DNA of 7,435 nucleotides from an uncultured bacterium (lineage in GTDB: Bacteria; Bacillota; Clostridia; Oscillospirales; Oscillospiraceae): the NCBI GenBank assembly GCA_949288405.1, contig CASEKM010000106.1, forward strand, positions 1 to 7,435. The letters run 5' to 3'. Positions 7,141 through 7,435 of the stretch are shown in pieces. A program made the position numbers and the translations under genes. A model generated the notes under the pieces. The model searched no databases. It was not told where the DNA came from and worked only from the letters and a program-made list of their open reading frames with translations. Numbering within the stretch: the first letter of the stretch is position 1; each line of letters starts with the position of its first letter.

Positions 7141-7435
7141 ATGACCATCAAGGAGCTGGAACAGCGCACCGGCCTGCCCCGGACCAGCATTCGCTTTTAC
7201 GAGCAGGAGGAGCTCCTCCACCCGGAGCGGAAGGAGAACAACTACCGGGACTACTCGGAGGAGGACGTGCGCACCCTGAAGAAGATCAAGCTGCTGCGGC
7301 AGCTGAGCCTGGACCTGGAGGACATCCGCCGCCTTCAGGCGGGGGAGCTCCCCCTGGGCCAGGCCCTCTCGGAGCAGGCCCTGGTCCTGGAGGGGGACCG
7401 GGCCGACCTGGAGCGGTACGCCCAGGTGTGCGAGG
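7141..7435 (+). CDS. Second MerR-family regulator, tandem paralogue, cut by window edge
   Basis: The first 98 codons are visible. They encode a MerR DNA-binding domain and the start of its coiled coil, identical to the preceding gene except V17I, G24E, F25L and R31K. All four changes lie in the recognition-helix and wing region; residues 32-98 are identical. AGGAGG (7128-7133) sits seven bases before the ATG, and the gene begins 14 bases after the upstream TGA with no promoter or terminator between, so the two are surely co-transcribed. Whether the RDD membrane domain and C-terminal sensor are also repeated cannot be seen. G24E changes a usually conserved glycine after the recognition helix (EEGL in most MerR proteins), which could alter fold or DNA preference. 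The identical coiled-coil start makes heterodimers plausible (inference). Confidence 0.9.
   Translation, partial: MTIKELEQRTGLPRTSIRFYEQEELLHPERKENNYRDYSEEDVRTLKKIKLLRQLSLDLEDIRRLQAGELPLGQALSEQALVLEGDRADLERYAQVCE
7141..7435 (+). repeat. Direct repeat copy 2 (MerR-encoding segment)
   Basis: Gap-free match to 5561-5855 at 94.6% identity, still continuing at the right edge. It shows a recent local duplication or ongoing gene conversion between neighbouring genes. Confidence 0.95.

Overview
The window looks like chromosomal DNA of a GC-rich Clostridia, most likely an Oscillospirales gut lineage of the Flavonifractor/Pseudoflavonifractor type. That placement is an inference from very strong G/C bias at third codon positions, AGGAGG-type ribosome binding sites, and the gene families present. 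There are six genes or gene remnants, one further gene cut by the right edge, and a short stretch at the left edge that does not match the rest.

Layout. Bases 1 to about 125 are only about 46% GC and do not encode the expected start of lepA. They read better as a fragment of another protein on the minus strand, so a junction (assembly chimera or rearrangement) lies near 125-140. From about 126 to 1839 runs lepA (elongation factor 4), which lacks its normal N-terminus and has also lost 44 bases near its 3' end, causing a frameshift. A strong hairpin terminator separates it from a convergent AraC-family regulator (minus, 1898-2773) with its own promoter. Next is a CYTH-domain phosphatase-like protein (minus, 2949-3482), transcribed divergently from an RlmI-like rRNA cytosine methyltransferase (plus, 3634-4863); their two promoters appear to overlap. 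An 18-bp-stem terminator separates the methyltransferase from a convergent small Ala/Lys-rich protein of the DUF6465 type (minus, 4932-5261).

The most interesting part is the right end. After a non-coding stretch holding a promoter with a 19-bp spacer (the spacing typical of MerR-controlled promoters), there is a 521-residue protein joining a MerR DNA-binding domain, a coiled coil, an RDD-type membrane domain, one more membrane helix and an unrecognised C-terminal domain of about 215 residues. It looks like a membrane-bound one-component regulator. Fourteen bases later a second gene starts with an almost identical N-terminus (279 of 295 bases the same). The protein differences are confined to the DNA-contacting part of the MerR domain, while the dimerisation part is identical. 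This tandem pair is the best candidate here for an undescribed system; the second gene runs off the window.

Functional links between the other genes are not evident. lepA and rlmI both concern translation, but they are separated and independently transcribed. No tRNA, rRNA, CRISPR array or insertion sequence was seen.
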